Shown: in pieces, positions 25,866-35,831 of the stretch
How positions within the stretch are numbered: the first letter of the stretch is position 1
How the letters are laid out: each line of letters starts with the position of its first letter
NCBI RefSeq assembly: GCF_000621605.1
Contig: NZ_JHXX01000002.1
Coordinates: 62,001 to 126,000 of the forward strand
DNA: 64,000 nucleotides
Direction: 5' to 3'
Source: Butyrivibrio sp. MC2021
Lineage (GTDB): Bacteria > Bacillota > Clostridia > Lachnospirales > Lachnospiraceae
Program-made: the position numbers and the translations under genes
The notes under the pieces: generated by a model
The model's input: the letters and a program-made list of their open reading frames with translations, nothing else
The model's database searches: none
Told to the model about the DNA's origin: nothing

Positions 25866-27263
25866 ATGGCACAGGGCGCGGATAAAAAGAAAAAAAGTGC
25901 AGCGTCTTTGTTTTTGGGAGCTCTTGGTAATGGCTTCAAGGAAATAGGGGTAACATTTGTTGAGGGTGATATCAAAACCAAACTCTCATACATAATCTTC
26001 GGACTTGGTCCGCTTCTCAGAGGACAGATACTTATTGGGGCCGCTTTGCTTTTAAGTGAAGGCCTGTTTTTCTATTATATGGCAGCATTTGGCTGGCAGT
26101 ATCTTTCTAAATTTTCAACACTCGGAACAATCGCTACCAAGAAAGTGGGACGAAAAACTGTTTATGGTGACAACAGCTTTTTGATCCTGTTATTTGGCGT
26201 TTTATGTATCTTTGCCATAATTGCCTTCGTGGCTATCTGGTATATCAATGTCAGGGAGAATCGCAAGGAAGAGCTTCTTTTAAAGGCAGGCAAAAAGCTT
26301 CCTTCCAACAAAGATGTCTTCATGTCACTCTTTGACAAGAATTTCCATAAGACACTTTTGGCACTTCCCGTAACCGGAATCTTTGTGTTTACAGTGCTTC
26401 CTATTGTGTTCATGATCCTGGTAGCTTTTACCAACTATGATAAGAACCACCAGTCACCATCCAATCTTTTCACCTGGGTTGGCCTTGAGAACTTCAAAAA
26501 TCTTGTTTCGTTCTCCGGCGCAGGTATTGGCGGAACCTTTGTACAGGTTCTTTTGTGGACCCTTGTATGGGCACTTTTTGCAACATTCACAAACTATTTC
26601 CTGGGCTTGGCAGTAGCCATGCTTATCAATAAAAAGGGAATCAAGTTCAAGAAGCTTTGGAGGACCATTCTGGTTCTTACCATCGCTGTACCGCAGTTCG
26701 TATCACTGCTTTACGTAATGAAGATGTTCGCTAATGACGGACTTATAAACGGATATCTGATCAAGTGGGGAATCATCAAAAACTACATTCCTTTCTGGAC
26801 AGATCCCATGCTGGCCAGAATTACAATCATCGTTGTAAATATCTGGATCGGTATTCCTTACATGATGTTGATCGCAACAGGACTTCTCATGAACATCCCT
26901 GAGGATCTCTATGAGAGCGCAAGGATTGACGGCGCCAATCCCTGGCAGATGTTCAGAAGTATCACTCTTCCATATATGCTGTTTGTTACAGGCCCGTTCC
27001 TGCTTACACAGTTTACAGGAAACCTCAACAACTTCAACGTTATTTACCTTCTTACTCAGGGTAAGCCACAGTCAGTTAACCTTGCAGAGAAGGCCGGCTA
27101 CTCAGACCTTCTTATCACATGGCTCTATAAGATGACTGTTAACGACACCAACTACAGAATGGCGGCAGTAATCGGTATCATGGTATTCGTTGTTACAGCG
27201 GTGATCTCACTGGTTGTTTACAATATGCTTCCGTCAGTTAAGGATGAGGAGGGCTTCCAATAA
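25866..27263 (+). CDS. maltose-type ABC permease, MalF-like
   Basis: A 465-residue membrane protein after AAGGAGG. It has an N-terminal extension of about 150 residues with two hydrophobic segments, then the binding-protein-dependent permease domain. The EAA loop that docks the ATPase reads LYESARIDGANPWQMF. Its length and extension match MalF-type proteins of Clostridia. The stop overlaps the start of the next permease gene by one base (TAATG), showing tight coupling. Confidence 0.93.
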   Translation: MAQGADKKKKSAASLFLGALGNGFKEIGVTFVEGDIKTKLSYIIFGLGPLLRGQILIGAALLLSEGLFFYYMAAFGWQYLSKFSTLGTIATKKVGRKTVYGDNSFLILLFGVLCIFAIIAFVAIWYINVRENRKEELLLKAGKKLPSNKDVFMSLFDKNFHKTLLALPVTGIFVFTVLPIVFMILVAFTNYDKNHQSPSNLFTWVGLENFKNLVSFSGAGIGGTFVQVLLWTLVWALFATFTNYFLGLAVAMLINKKGIKFKKLWRTILVLTIAVPQFVSLLYVMKMFANDGLINGYLIKWGIIKNYIPFWTDPMLARITIIVVNIWIGIPYMMLIATGLLMNIPEDLYESARIDGANPWQMFRSITLPYMLFVTGPFLLTQFTGNLNNFNVIYLLTQGKPQSVNLAEKAGYSDLLITWLYKMTVNDTNYRMAAVIGIMVFVVTAVISLVVYNMLPSVKDEEGFQ

Positions 27264-28126
27264 TGAAATCATACAAGACAAAAAGAGCCATCGGAAATAC
27301 TATCTGTTATATCATACTGATACTTATCAGCATTATCTGGCTGTTCCCCTTCATAGGGCTTGTGCTTCAGAGCTTCAGATCCTATGCCACTGAGTACGGC
27401 GGAATGGTAGACTATCTGGTACCCAAGCATTTTTCACTGGATAACTACAAATTTCTTTTTGACAGCAGCCAGACCAACTACCTTTTATGGTATAAGAACA
27501 CAATTATCATAGCGGTGTTTGTGTCACTTCTTCAGACCGTGATCCAGCTGTGCGTAAGCTATGCTCTTTCCAGAATGAGATTCGCCGGAAGAACATTCCT
27601 TATGAGGTTCTGGCTGATCCTTGGTATGTTCCCGGGATTCCTTACCATGATCTGTCTGTATTTCCTTCTTAAACAGTTTGGACTTACACAGGCAGGTGCT
27701 ATCCCAGGACTTATCCTTGTATCTGTTGCCAGCTGCGGAATGGGCTACTATGTCTGCAAGGGATATTTTGATACTATCCCCAAGGCCCTTGATGAAGCTG
27801 CAATGATCGATGGTGCTACCAGATCCAGGATATTCTTTACCATGATTATACCTATGTCCAAGCCTATCATTATCTACACCGCACTTGTTGCCTTCATGGC
27901 TCCCTGGTGTGATTACGTATTTGCTTCCTATGTAGCCTTTGGTCATGACACCAGCTACAACGTTGCTGTAGGTATGACAAGATGGGTATGGACCAATGAC
28001 TATCAGGGATACTTTACAAGATTCTGCGCGGGCGGCGTACTTGTAGCTATTCCTGTAACACTTCTTTTCATGTTCCTTCAGAAGTACTATGTAGAAGGTG
28101 TAACCGGTGGAGCAGTAAAGGGCTGA
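27263..28126 (+). CDS. maltose-type ABC permease, MalG-like
   Basis: A 287-residue permease with six membrane helices. The EAA loop is ALDEAAMIDGATRSRIFF and the C-terminus ends in the typical FLQKYYVEGVTGGAVKG. It forms the membrane channel with the MalF-like protein upstream. The gene is followed by a short region with small repeats and then the LacI regulator. Confidence 0.94.
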   Translation: MKSYKTKRAIGNTICYIILILISIIWLFPFIGLVLQSFRSYATEYGGMVDYLVPKHFSLDNYKFLFDSSQTNYLLWYKNTIIIAVFVSLLQTVIQLCVSYALSRMRFAGRTFLMRFWLILGMFPGFLTMICLYFLLKQFGLTQAGAIPGLILVSVASCGMGYYVCKGYFDTIPKALDEAAMIDGATRSRIFFTMIIPMSKPIIIYTALVAFMAPWCDYVFASYVAFGHDTSYNVAVGMTRWVWTNDYQGYFTRFCAGGVLVAIPVTLLFMFLQKYYVEGVTGGAVKG

Positions 28127-28165
28127 GAGCACTTGATGAGGTATTGTCGAATCTAGTGCGAACGT

Positions 28166-28213
28166 GTTCTGGCGAGCGAAGCGAGAGCAGAACTTCCTTA
28201 GCAGAACTTCCTT
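28166..28213 (+). repeat. hairpin plus 14-bp perfect tandem duplication
   Basis: GTTCTG (28166-28171) pairs with CAGAAC (28188-28193) around a loop holding GAGCGAAGCGAGAG. Overlapping its 3' arm, AGCAGAACTTCCTT occurs twice in tandem at 28186-28199 and 28200-28213. The style resembles the AGCGAAG-type hairpin repeats at 136-208. Confidence 0.5.
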
Positions 28214-28235
28214 ATGAAAAAATGGTGGAACTAAA

Positions 28236-29234
28236 ATGCAAGATTCAAAGATCACTATCGACGACGTGGCTCGAGCCCTCGGTATTTCCAAGACCACCGT
28301 TTCCAGAGCGATCTCCGGAAAGGGCAGGGTTGGCAGTGATACCAGGGCCAGGGTTATGGCGTACATAGAAGAACATAATTACAGACCGAATGTCATGGCC
28401 AGAGCATTGGCGCAGCAGAGGACCTTCAACATCGGAGTGGTCTGGCCTGATGACTATAACGCTGTAGATCTTCCCTTTTTTCAGCGCTGCATGATCGGCA
28501 TGAGTGAGATAACCTCAAGCTACGGCTATGACATCATTGTGTCGCTGACTGCGGGAGACGATATAGCGGGACTTAAGAGACTGGTGGAAAACCACAAGGT
28601 TGACGGGATTATCCTTACCAGAACCCTGGTTAACGATGCTCCCGCCAGATACCTTAAGGAATGTGGCATTCCTTTCGTGGCTGTGGGTGCCTCCACGGAT
28701 CCGGACATTATCACCATTGATAATGACAATTTCGATGCCTGCAAGGAGCTCACTGCGATCCTTTTGGGAAAAGGCCTTAAAAGGCTGGCGCTTATCGGAG
28801 GCTCCAGGAACCACATCATAACCAGGACCAGATACAACGGATTTATGGCTGCCTTTAATGATGCGGGAATCGAGGCGGATCCGGGACTTATCTATCTGGA
28901 TATTGATACCAATCTGAAGGTTGCCGGCATTCTGAAAGAACTGTTAAAAAACAATATTGACGGTGTTATCTGCATGGATGATTCCATTGTGGGAGAGGTT
29001 ATAGCCAGATGCAGGGATGCCCATTTGAAGATCCCTGATGACATCAGAGTGGCCTCCTTCTATAACAGCTCATTATTGGACAGTGTCAATCCTTCCGTCA
29101 CCTCTCTGAATTTCAACGACCGCAATCTTGGCGCTGTGGCGGCAAGAACCCTGCTTAGCATGATAGACGGCGAGGCCGTTGAGAATCAGGTTCTCAACAA
29201 CTATGAGGTGATCCTTAAGGAGAGCACAAAATAA
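28236..29234 (+). CDS. LacI-family transcriptional regulator
   Basis: A 332-residue repressor. The N-terminal helix-turn-helix (TIDDVARALGISKTTVSRAI) and the hinge-side NYRPNVMARAL are standard. The rest is a PBP1-like sugar-sensing domain with DGIILTRTL and the late GVICMDDSIVGEVI strands. It sits between the ABC operon and the GH35 gene, so it most likely controls both, through the TTGCGCAA sites. The inducer is unknown; a maltodextrin or galactoside is plausible. Confidence 0.93.
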   Translation: MQDSKITIDDVARALGISKTTVSRAISGKGRVGSDTRARVMAYIEEHNYRPNVMARALAQQRTFNIGVVWPDDYNAVDLPFFQRCMIGMSEITSSYGYDIIVSLTAGDDIAGLKRLVENHKVDGIILTRTLVNDAPARYLKECGIPFVAVGASTDPDIITIDNDNFDACKELTAILLGKGLKRLALIGGSRNHIITRTRYNGFMAAFNDAGIEADPGLIYLDIDTNLKVAGILKELLKNNIDGVICMDDSIVGEVIARCRDAHLKIPDDIRVASFYNSSLLDSVNPSVTSLNFNDRNLGAVAARTLLSMIDGEAVENQVLNNYEVILKESTK

Positions 29235-29251
29235 TACGAGGAGATTTATTT

Positions 29252-31468
29252 ATGAAAATATCTGCGGACTCTAAGATCACTTTTGATCCTGTGAGCCTTT
29301 TGGTAGATGGAAAAAGATGGTTTCCCATGATGGGTGAGATGCATTTTAGCAGATATCCCGCCAAGTACTGGGAAGAGGAACTTTGCAAGATGAAGGCCGG
29401 GGGAATAGACATTGTTTCCCTCTATGTCATCTGGATACATCATGAAGAAATTCATGGAGAATTTGATTTTACCGGCGACAGGAACCTCCGACTTTTCCTT
29501 GAAACGGTTAAAAAATGCGGGTTATACAGCATTCTGAGAATTGGCCCCTGGGCCCACGGAGAAGCCAGAAACGGCGGTTTCCCGGACTGGCTCCTTAAAG
29601 ACAGCCGGGAAGCCGGCTATGAGGTCAGAACCGACGCGCCTCAGTATCTCTCCCATGTGAGAAAATTTTATGAAAAGACCTATGAGCAGGCCAAAGGCTT
29701 TTTTATAAAGGACGGAGGCCCTGTCATCGGTATTCAGATTGAGAATGAGTACGGCCACTGCGGCGGCAAAAATGGCGAAGAGGGTGAACAGCACATGAGA
29801 ACCCTTCTTGCCATGGCGAAGGAGATAGGCTTTGATACTCCTATCTATACAGCCACCGGCTGGGGCGGAGCAGTGACCGGAGGTATGCTCCCTGTAATGG
29901 GCGGCTACTGCGAGGCTCCCTGGGATCCGAGAGTAACTGAGATCGAGCCCAGCGGCAACTACATTTTTACCAGAGAAAGAAACGACCACAATATAGGTTC
30001 CGATCACGGCCTGGGAGCAGGAATCACCTTTGATATGGACAAGTTCCCATTCCTTACTGCGGAGCTTGGGGGCGGACTTCAGGTCACAAGACACAGAAGA
30101 CCCATTGCTTCCGGTACTGACACCGCAGCCATGACCATGGTAAAAATGGGAAGCGGAGCCAACCTTCTTGGCTACTACATGTACCACGGAGGAAGCAATC
30201 CTGAGGGCAAGCTCACAACCCTTCAGGAGTCCACAGAAACAGGCTATCCCAATGATCTTCCGGTGCGCTCCTATGATTTCAATGCGCCCCTCAGGGAGTA
30301 CGGCCAGATGGAGGACACCTATAGACAGGTCAGACTTATTGCCATGTTTGTTCATGATTTTGGAGATGACCTATGTGACATGGCATACACAGAACAGCCC
30401 GGTAACCCTCTTAAGCCGGATAATCTCACAGCTCTTAGGACTGCTGTCAGATATAAGCACGTTATTTCCGAGGGTAATGATTATGTATCAGGATATCTGT
30501 TTGTGAACAACTACCAGAGAAGATATGAGATGGCAACTCACAGGGATGTGACACTGAAGGTTCATTTAACGGATGATGTAGTTCTTACACAATATGAAAC
30601 AAGAGATATAGAAAACGGCGACTTTTTCTTCTATCCCTTCTTTTTGCCGGTGGGAGACAAAGCGCTTATAACCATTGAAGCTACTCCCATGTGCATTATT
30701 CATGACTATGATGGAAAAGGCCATGATGTATACGTCTTTTATACTGACAATGACAGAGAAGCTGTAGCGGATATATTGGGAAGTCTTTCGGGCCATAAGA
30801 TCATGGTTCTTACGAAGGAAGAAGCACTGTCCGCCTCCAAGGTGACTGTTTCCGGAAAGGAGCATCTGTTTATATCCGAAGGAGATATCGTATGCTCCGC
30901 GCAGGGTGAGCCTTACCTCTACTTCAATGTGGCTGACGAAGAGGAAAAGAAACCTGTATTTAAGTGCTTCCCTGAACCTGAGAAGATCTCCGATAACTTT
31001 GAAAAGAAGTCGGGAGCAAAAGAAATTCCAAAATCGAACTTTGCTGACAGCGACGTTTTTGCTGTTTATGAAGGAAAAGAGGAATACACCTGCTCTGCCA
31101 AGGCTTCGTGCCCTGAGAACACTGAGCAGGATCAGGAACAGCTGTACAAGATCATGGTTACTGATATACCCTCTGAGCCCAACGAGATCTTCATGGAGAT
31201 CGAATACGAGGGGGACAAGGCTGAGATGTACAGGGACGGCAAGCTTATTGCCGACAGCTTCTACACCGGACAGCTCTGGGAGATAGGCCTTAAGAGGTTT
31301 ATTGATTCTGAGGCGGGAAGGCTTTCGTCCTTTGAAGCGGATATTGATATTACACCACTGTTTGAGGATTCGAGAGTTTACCTTCAGGATTGGCCAAAAC
31401 TCAGGGATGGCAAGGCCTGCGATTTAATTAATATACATTTAATATCTCAATACCGTGTAAAAGTGTAA
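29252..31468 (+). CDS. beta-galactosidase, glycoside hydrolase family 35
   Basis: A 738-residue cytoplasmic enzyme (no signal peptide) behind GAGGAG. The GH35 signature appears as GGPVIGIQIENEYG, with Glu166 as the acid/base. Glu271 in FLTAELGGG is the likely nucleophile. The N-terminal GEMHFSRYPAKYWEEELCKMKAGG and IGPWAHGEARNGG are also typical. It removes terminal beta-galactose from imported oligosaccharides. It is 17 bases behind the regulator gene. The sugar imported by the nearby ABC operon could therefore be a galactoside rather than a maltodextrin; the sequence alone does not decide. Confidence 0.95.
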   Translation: MKISADSKITFDPVSLLVDGKRWFPMMGEMHFSRYPAKYWEEELCKMKAGGIDIVSLYVIWIHHEEIHGEFDFTGDRNLRLFLETVKKCGLYSILRIGPWAHGEARNGGFPDWLLKDSREAGYEVRTDAPQYLSHVRKFYEKTYEQAKGFFIKDGGPVIGIQIENEYGHCGGKNGEEGEQHMRTLLAMAKEIGFDTPIYTATGWGGAVTGGMLPVMGGYCEAPWDPRVTEIEPSGNYIFTRERNDHNIGSDHGLGAGITFDMDKFPFLTAELGGGLQVTRHRRPIASGTDTAAMTMVKMGSGANLLGYYMYHGGSNPEGKLTTLQESTETGYPNDLPVRSYDFNAPLREYGQMEDTYRQVRLIAMFVHDFGDDLCDMAYTEQPGNPLKPDNLTALRTAVRYKHVISEGNDYVSGYLFVNNYQRRYEMATHRDVTLKVHLTDDVVLTQYETRDIENGDFFFYPFFLPVGDKALITIEATPMCIIHDYDGKGHDVYVFYTDNDREAVADILGSLSGHKIMVLTKEEALSASKVTVSGKEHLFISEGDIVCSAQGEPYLYFNVADEEEKKPVFKCFPEPEKISDNFEKKSGAKEIPKSNFADSDVFAVYEGKEEYTCSAKASCPENTEQDQEQLYKIMVTDIPSEPNEIFMEIEYEGDKAEMYRDGKLIADSFYTGQLWEIGLKRFIDSEAGRLSSFEADIDITPLFEDSRVYLQDWPKLRDGKACDLINIHLISQYRVKV

Positions 31469-31484
31469 TAAATTGTCGTATAAT

Positions 31485-31523
31485 AGTGTTATCTGGGTAG
31501 AGTATGCCCGGATAACACTTTTT
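31485..31523 (+). terminator. intrinsic terminator of the GH35 gene
   Basis: AGTGTTATCTGGG at 31485 pairs with a GCCCGGATAACACT arm ending at 31519, with one G-T pair, and is followed by a run of Ts to 31523. Confidence 0.85.
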
Positions 31524-31542
31524 GTATATAAGTGAGGTTTAT

Positions 31543-31803
31543 ATGAGAAGTGACGGGATAACCATGACCTATTCTGCAATAGTCAGGGATAAGGACAACA
31601 AAAAGATCGTGAGAGTCTCGTTTGAGAGGGGAGGTGCTCTGGGAAAGGAAATCGCAGAGGGCCTTCTTCCCGAGTGCAAAATTACAAGACAGAACGGATA
31701 CTCCCAGGAGGAGATTCTGGGACTTGAAGAATATTTGAGAGCTAATCAGGAGGATATAATGGACAAAGCCAAGGTTATCAGCAATCCGCTGAAATGGCTT
31801 TGA
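31543..31803 (+). CDS. small hypothetical protein, 86 aa
   Basis: The start is ATG 31543 after GTGAGG. The product is soluble; it begins with two beta strands (GITMTYSAIVRDKDNKKIVRVSFERGG) followed by a helical half that ends in a Trp. No domain is recognised. It precedes the two EAL proteins by 30 bases in the same direction, so it may be co-transcribed with them, which would hint at a signalling or adaptor role. That is context only. Confidence 0.6.
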   Translation: MRSDGITMTYSAIVRDKDNKKIVRVSFERGGALGKEIAEGLLPECKITRQNGYSQEEILGLEEYLRANQEDIMDKAKVISNPLKWL

Positions 31804-31833
31804 TCTTCAGGGAAAGCAACCGGAGGGCGGCGC

Positions 31834-33789
31834 ATGCAGTATAATTTTTACTTTGATATCTGCGCTTTGTTTATATTGGCGACAATAGCAATTACCTCTC
31901 TGTCCAGAAGGCGGGTACCTGCCTACAGACAGAGGGCTTATGCTGCGCTTTATACCGCCATGCTTGTTGCCACTGTGGCAGAAAGGTTTGAAACGGTCCT
32001 CCAGCTCAACCCTTCGCCTGAGCAGCCCTGGTATCATACTGCGGAGATGATCTGCGGATCTATGTATTTCCTGGCCCACCTGGGTACAGCCTATTTTTAT
32101 CTCATCTATATCAGGGCTATCCTTGATATCTATATCGAATTCAGATCCCTAAAGGACCAGCTTCTTATAAATCTGGGCTATACGATCTGTATTATCATGC
32201 TTGTCGTGAACTGGTTTTGGCCTGTAATGTTCTACTATGATGAAAACGGAGTCTATCACAGAGGAGAGTTTATTCTTTTCATCTATGCTATCGCGCTGTA
32301 TTACATATCCTACGGCCTTTTTACCATGCTCAGATACAGAAGACTTATGAGGATAAAAACAAGACTGGTGGCCACATCCTATGTTTTGTTTTCGATTCTG
32401 GGAATCGTGGTACAGTTTTTTATTCCGGTGGTGCTGATCGAGAATTTCTGCAATGCAATCAGCATAACATTGGTCTATATTACTCTTCAGAATCCCTCTG
32501 AGATGGTGGATGAGCGTCTCAATATCCTGAACAGGAAAGCGTTTCTTGAGGGTCTGGAACTTAAGACCACAAGAAAGCATCCCCATGCCACGATCTTTGT
32601 GACCATCGATAATATCAGAGCCCTCAGCTCAGAGATTGGATACAGCCAGGCTCAGGCTGTGCTTAAGAAAATTGCGAAATACCTTATGGGAGCAGGCAAG
32701 GCTGAGTACAGGCTCACCACCTATACCTACAGATATTCGGATTACTGTTTTGCTGTGACGGTTCACAGCCAGGATGATAAAAAAATCAATAAGCTCCTTG
32801 AAAGAATAGCAAAAAGGCTGAAGGAACCCTGGAACTCTGCCAATATGGCCATTCACATTGACGGACATTGCTTTGTTATCAAATACCCCGATCACTATAA
32901 GACCACTGCTGAGCTTATGAACAGGATCGATATAATCACTGAGGATATAGCAGGTTATCGTGATGTGATCATTGATCTTGACGATCTTAAATACAATGAG
33001 ATCAAAAAATACAGGGATTATGATGTCCTCGCCAGAGGAAGTCTCGACTCCAAGCGGGCGGTCATCAAATTCCAGCCGATTTTGTCCAAGGTATACAAGA
33101 TCAATTACAGCGCCGATGTCATATGCTTTTTCCTTGATGAAAACGGCAAAGAGATAGACGTAAGAGAGCATATTCCCGATGTCAGGGTTACCCAGGCTCT
33201 TATGGATACGGACGAATATGTTTACAGAAGAGCCTGCAGGGCGCTGGCTTTCTGGAATGCCGGTGATAAAAACGGAAAGTACAGAGCTGTTGTGGGACTT
33301 TCCCAGGGGGAGATATCCCGAAATGACTTTGTAAGAAGAATTAAGAAGATCCTTAAGGAAGAGAGGGCGGAGGCCTCCTGGATAAGCCTCAAGCTCACAG
33401 AGACAACCCTGGCCACCATGAACAGCGTGGCAGAGAGGAATCTGAAGCTTCTGGGAGATATGAAGGCTTCCATTATCGTAGATAAGTACGGAAGCGGCTA
33501 CGGCAATCTGGACAGACTTTTGACCCTGCCCATAATGCAGATAAATATCGATCATTCTATCCTGACTTCTGCCATGGAGTCGGAACAGATGAAGATCGTT
33601 GCTCAGGGAATCGTTAATCTTTTCCATGACATCAGCCTCTTCGTTGGGGCCTCCGATATTTCCTGCGAGGCAGATAAGGCCATGGCTGAGGAACTGGGAT
33701 GCGACTTTTTGATTGGAGATTATATGGGAGAGCCCATGAAGGACAGCTCCTATGTGAAGTTTATTGATGCATATTTTGACGAAGGGTAA
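31834..33789 (+). CDS. membrane protein with degenerate GGDEF-like and degenerate EAL domains
   Basis: A 651-residue protein: about six or seven membrane helices in residues 1-220, a GGDEF-fold segment without the GGDEF motif (230-370), and an EAL-fold domain (from about 400). The EAL motif position reads DVICFF, the DDFGTG loop reads DKYGSG, and the EGVE position reads ASDI. These residues bind metal and c-di-GMP in active enzymes, so this copy should not hydrolyse c-di-GMP. It may act as a sensor or partner of the intact paralogue that starts 3 bases downstream and has the same length. Confidence 0.8.
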   Translation: MQYNFYFDICALFILATIAITSLSRRRVPAYRQRAYAALYTAMLVATVAERFETVLQLNPSPEQPWYHTAEMICGSMYFLAHLGTAYFYLIYIRAILDIYIEFRSLKDQLLINLGYTICIIMLVVNWFWPVMFYYDENGVYHRGEFILFIYAIALYYISYGLFTMLRYRRLMRIKTRLVATSYVLFSILGIVVQFFIPVVLIENFCNAISITLVYITLQNPSEMVDERLNILNRKAFLEGLELKTTRKHPHATIFVTIDNIRALSSEIGYSQAQAVLKKIAKYLMGAGKAEYRLTTYTYRYSDYCFAVTVHSQDDKKINKLLERIAKRLKEPWNSANMAIHIDGHCFVIKYPDHYKTTAELMNRIDIITEDIAGYRDVIIDLDDLKYNEIKKYRDYDVLARGSLDSKRAVIKFQPILSKVYKINYSADVICFFLDENGKEIDVREHIPDVRVTQALMDTDEYVYRRACRALAFWNAGDKNGKYRAVVGLSQGEISRNDFVRRIKKILKEERAEASWISLKLTETTLATMNSVAERNLKLLGDMKASIIVDKYGSGYGNLDRLLTLPIMQINIDHSILTSAMESEQMKIVAQGIVNLFHDISLFVGASDISCEADKAMAEELGCDFLIGDYMGEPMKDSSYVKFIDAYFDEG

Positions 33790-33791
33790 GT

Positions 33792-35747
33792 ATGGAACTA
33801 TTACTGAGGCCACAACATTATAATATTACCTTTAATCTGGCGGCTCTTATGCTTATTGCTGTAATTATGTCGATTCATCTGTCCGAGGAAGCGCAGTACA
33901 GTAAGCAGAAGCATATTTTTGGTGCCATGGTTGTTGATGCCTTCGTCGTGAATCTTTTGGGGCTTGCCAGTCAGATCTACCTGGCCATTGATGCCTGGAG
34001 AGATTTTATTACACCTGAGGGCATAAAATATATCCTTATAGCAGAAAAAGTTTTTATATATCTTCTTCCGTATTTTGCTATGAGATATGTAATGTCTCTG
34101 TTCCAGCTTGAACTGGATAATATTCCCAAAATTGCGATCATCGCAATTCCCACTGTCTATGCGGTTGTTTTCTGTTTTAGCGGATTCTGGACTGATTTCT
34201 TTTATTTCATCAGCGATGAAGGAAAGGTTGTCTATAGATATCCCCAGGGAGCAACGGTGAATATCGGTGTAATTCTGTACTTTATTTTTGCTACATATTT
34301 ATTGATCAAATACACAAAGACTCTCAGCAGTGAAAAAGCAATCGCTCTTTGGTTGTTCTATTTTCTGATGATGGCAGGTATCCCTATCAGGATTATGTCG
34401 AAGTCGGGATCCGTATTTGAATTCAGTATTTCCATAGCACTGCTTCTTTGCGTTTACACCTTCCAGAACCCCAGTGAGTTCGTGGACAGGATGTCGGGAG
34501 CGGGAACGAGAAATGCGCTTAATTTCTATATTTCCACCAGTCTTATCCAGAAAAAGGAGTTTACGATCCTTGGTATCCATGTGGATAAACTGGCTGTTAT
34601 TCTTGGCGTGGAGCCCATGGAAGCGGCTTCGGATCTTCTCAATCAGATATCCTCATATCTTAAGGAGCTTTGCCCCGACGGAAATCTCTTTTACCCCGGG
34701 GAAGCTGATTTTATGATGGTCTTTCCTGATATGACACCGGATGAGAGCGTCATTGAAAAAACCGTGGAGCAGATCAGGAAAAGATTTAAAGAGCCCTGGA
34801 AGATAAGAGGGGATGAGATCAAACTCCTGCAGAGTCCTTATACCATCGGATTCCCCGAGGAAGTGGATTCCATGGACAGATACAGCGAAGTGATGTCGGT
34901 GCTCAGCAAGGCAATCCTGCGGCAGAACAGGGACATTCTGAGGGTTTCGGACCTCAGCCTTAAGATGGTGGAGCATGACAAGAAGATAGACAATATTGTA
35001 AAACATGCTTTGGATGACGGGCATATGGAGGTTTACTATCAGCCCATCTATACCCCTGCCACCGGAAGATTCTCCTCCTGCGAGGCCCTTCTTCGACTTA
35101 AGGATCCTCAGCTTGGATTCATTTCTCCCGCAGTCTTTATGCCTATCGCGGAGAGAAACGGCACTATTCTTGCCATAGATAAATATGTACTTTCTTCCGT
35201 ATGCGAGATGATCTCTACCACTGCGGCCAGGGAGTATGGGCTTGAGTATGTTGAGATCAATCTTTCCATAGTTGACTGTATTCAGACCAACCTTGCCGAG
35301 AACGTGCTTAAGACCCTCAGCAAGTATGATGTTAAGCCCTCGGAGATAAATCTTGAGATCACTGAGACCTCCGAAGAGGGCATCAACGCGGTCATGGAGG
35401 AAAATGTCCGTAAACTTATGGCTGCCGGCGTGGATTTTTCCATGGACGACTTCGGAACCGGCTATTCAAATATTGCCAGAGTTGCCAATATGCCCGTTAA
35501 GATTTTTAAGCTGGATAAGAGCATAATCCAGTCTGCTTTTGATTCCGAAGTGAACTACATGGTTATGTACAACATGGTCAAGATCATCAAATCCCTGGGA
35601 AAAGAGATCGTGGCTGAGGGCGTTGAGACCGGAGAGCAGGCAAGACAGATCATCAAACTGGGCTGCAACCATATTCAGGGATTCTTCTACTCAAGGCCTA
35701 TGCCCAAGGATCAGTTTGTGGAGTTCCTGAAAGAGCATAATTCGTAA
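33792..35747 (+). CDS. membrane-bound EAL-domain c-di-GMP phosphodiesterase
   Basis: A 651-residue paralogue of the preceding protein, starting right after its stop (TAAGTATG). Residues 1-220 hold the same membrane layout; a GGDEF-fold region without the motif follows; the EAL domain is intact. EALLRL starts at Glu431, NLEITE is present, DDFGTG is at 552-557 and EGVE follows. It should cleave c-di-GMP to pGpG in response to an unknown signal at the membrane. The likely outputs are motility, pili or surface traits. Confidence 0.9.
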   Translation: MELLLRPQHYNITFNLAALMLIAVIMSIHLSEEAQYSKQKHIFGAMVVDAFVVNLLGLASQIYLAIDAWRDFITPEGIKYILIAEKVFIYLLPYFAMRYVMSLFQLELDNIPKIAIIAIPTVYAVVFCFSGFWTDFFYFISDEGKVVYRYPQGATVNIGVILYFIFATYLLIKYTKTLSSEKAIALWLFYFLMMAGIPIRIMSKSGSVFEFSISIALLLCVYTFQNPSEFVDRMSGAGTRNALNFYISTSLIQKKEFTILGIHVDKLAVILGVEPMEAASDLLNQISSYLKELCPDGNLFYPGEADFMMVFPDMTPDESVIEKTVEQIRKRFKEPWKIRGDEIKLLQSPYTIGFPEEVDSMDRYSEVMSVLSKAILRQNRDILRVSDLSLKMVEHDKKIDNIVKHALDDGHMEVYYQPIYTPATGRFSSCEALLRLKDPQLGFISPAVFMPIAERNGTILAIDKYVLSSVCEMISTTAAREYGLEYVEINLSIVDCIQTNLAENVLKTLSKYDVKPSEINLEITETSEEGINAVMEENVRKLMAAGVDFSMDDFGTGYSNIARVANMPVKIFKLDKSIIQSAFDSEVNYMVMYNMVKIIKSLGKEIVAEGVETGEQARQIIKLGCNHIQGFFYSRPMPKDQFVEFLKEHNS

Positions 35748-35755
35748 ATACTTTA

Positions 35756-35784
35756 TTGCAATAAAGAGTCCTTCAGTGTAAAAT
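35756..35784 (+). promoter_or_regulatory. candidate hisS promoter
   Basis: TTGCAA at 35756-35761, 17 bases, then TAAAAT at 35779-35784. The leader to ATG 35832 is only about 40 bases; no T-box structure is visible. Confidence 0.45.
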
Positions 35785-35831
35785 TTAGAATGCACTTTTT
35801 GAATAATACTATAATTGGTAAGGATGGAAAT

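Noticed and set aside
32629..33813. A 394-codon open frame on the minus strand
   Set aside because: It is a shadow of the first EAL-type protein, whose membrane and EAL-fold features are clear on the plus strand.
35748..35831. Possible T-box leader ahead of hisS
   Set aside because: The space between promoter and start is only about 40 bases, too short for a T-box, and no specifier loop or terminator is seen.
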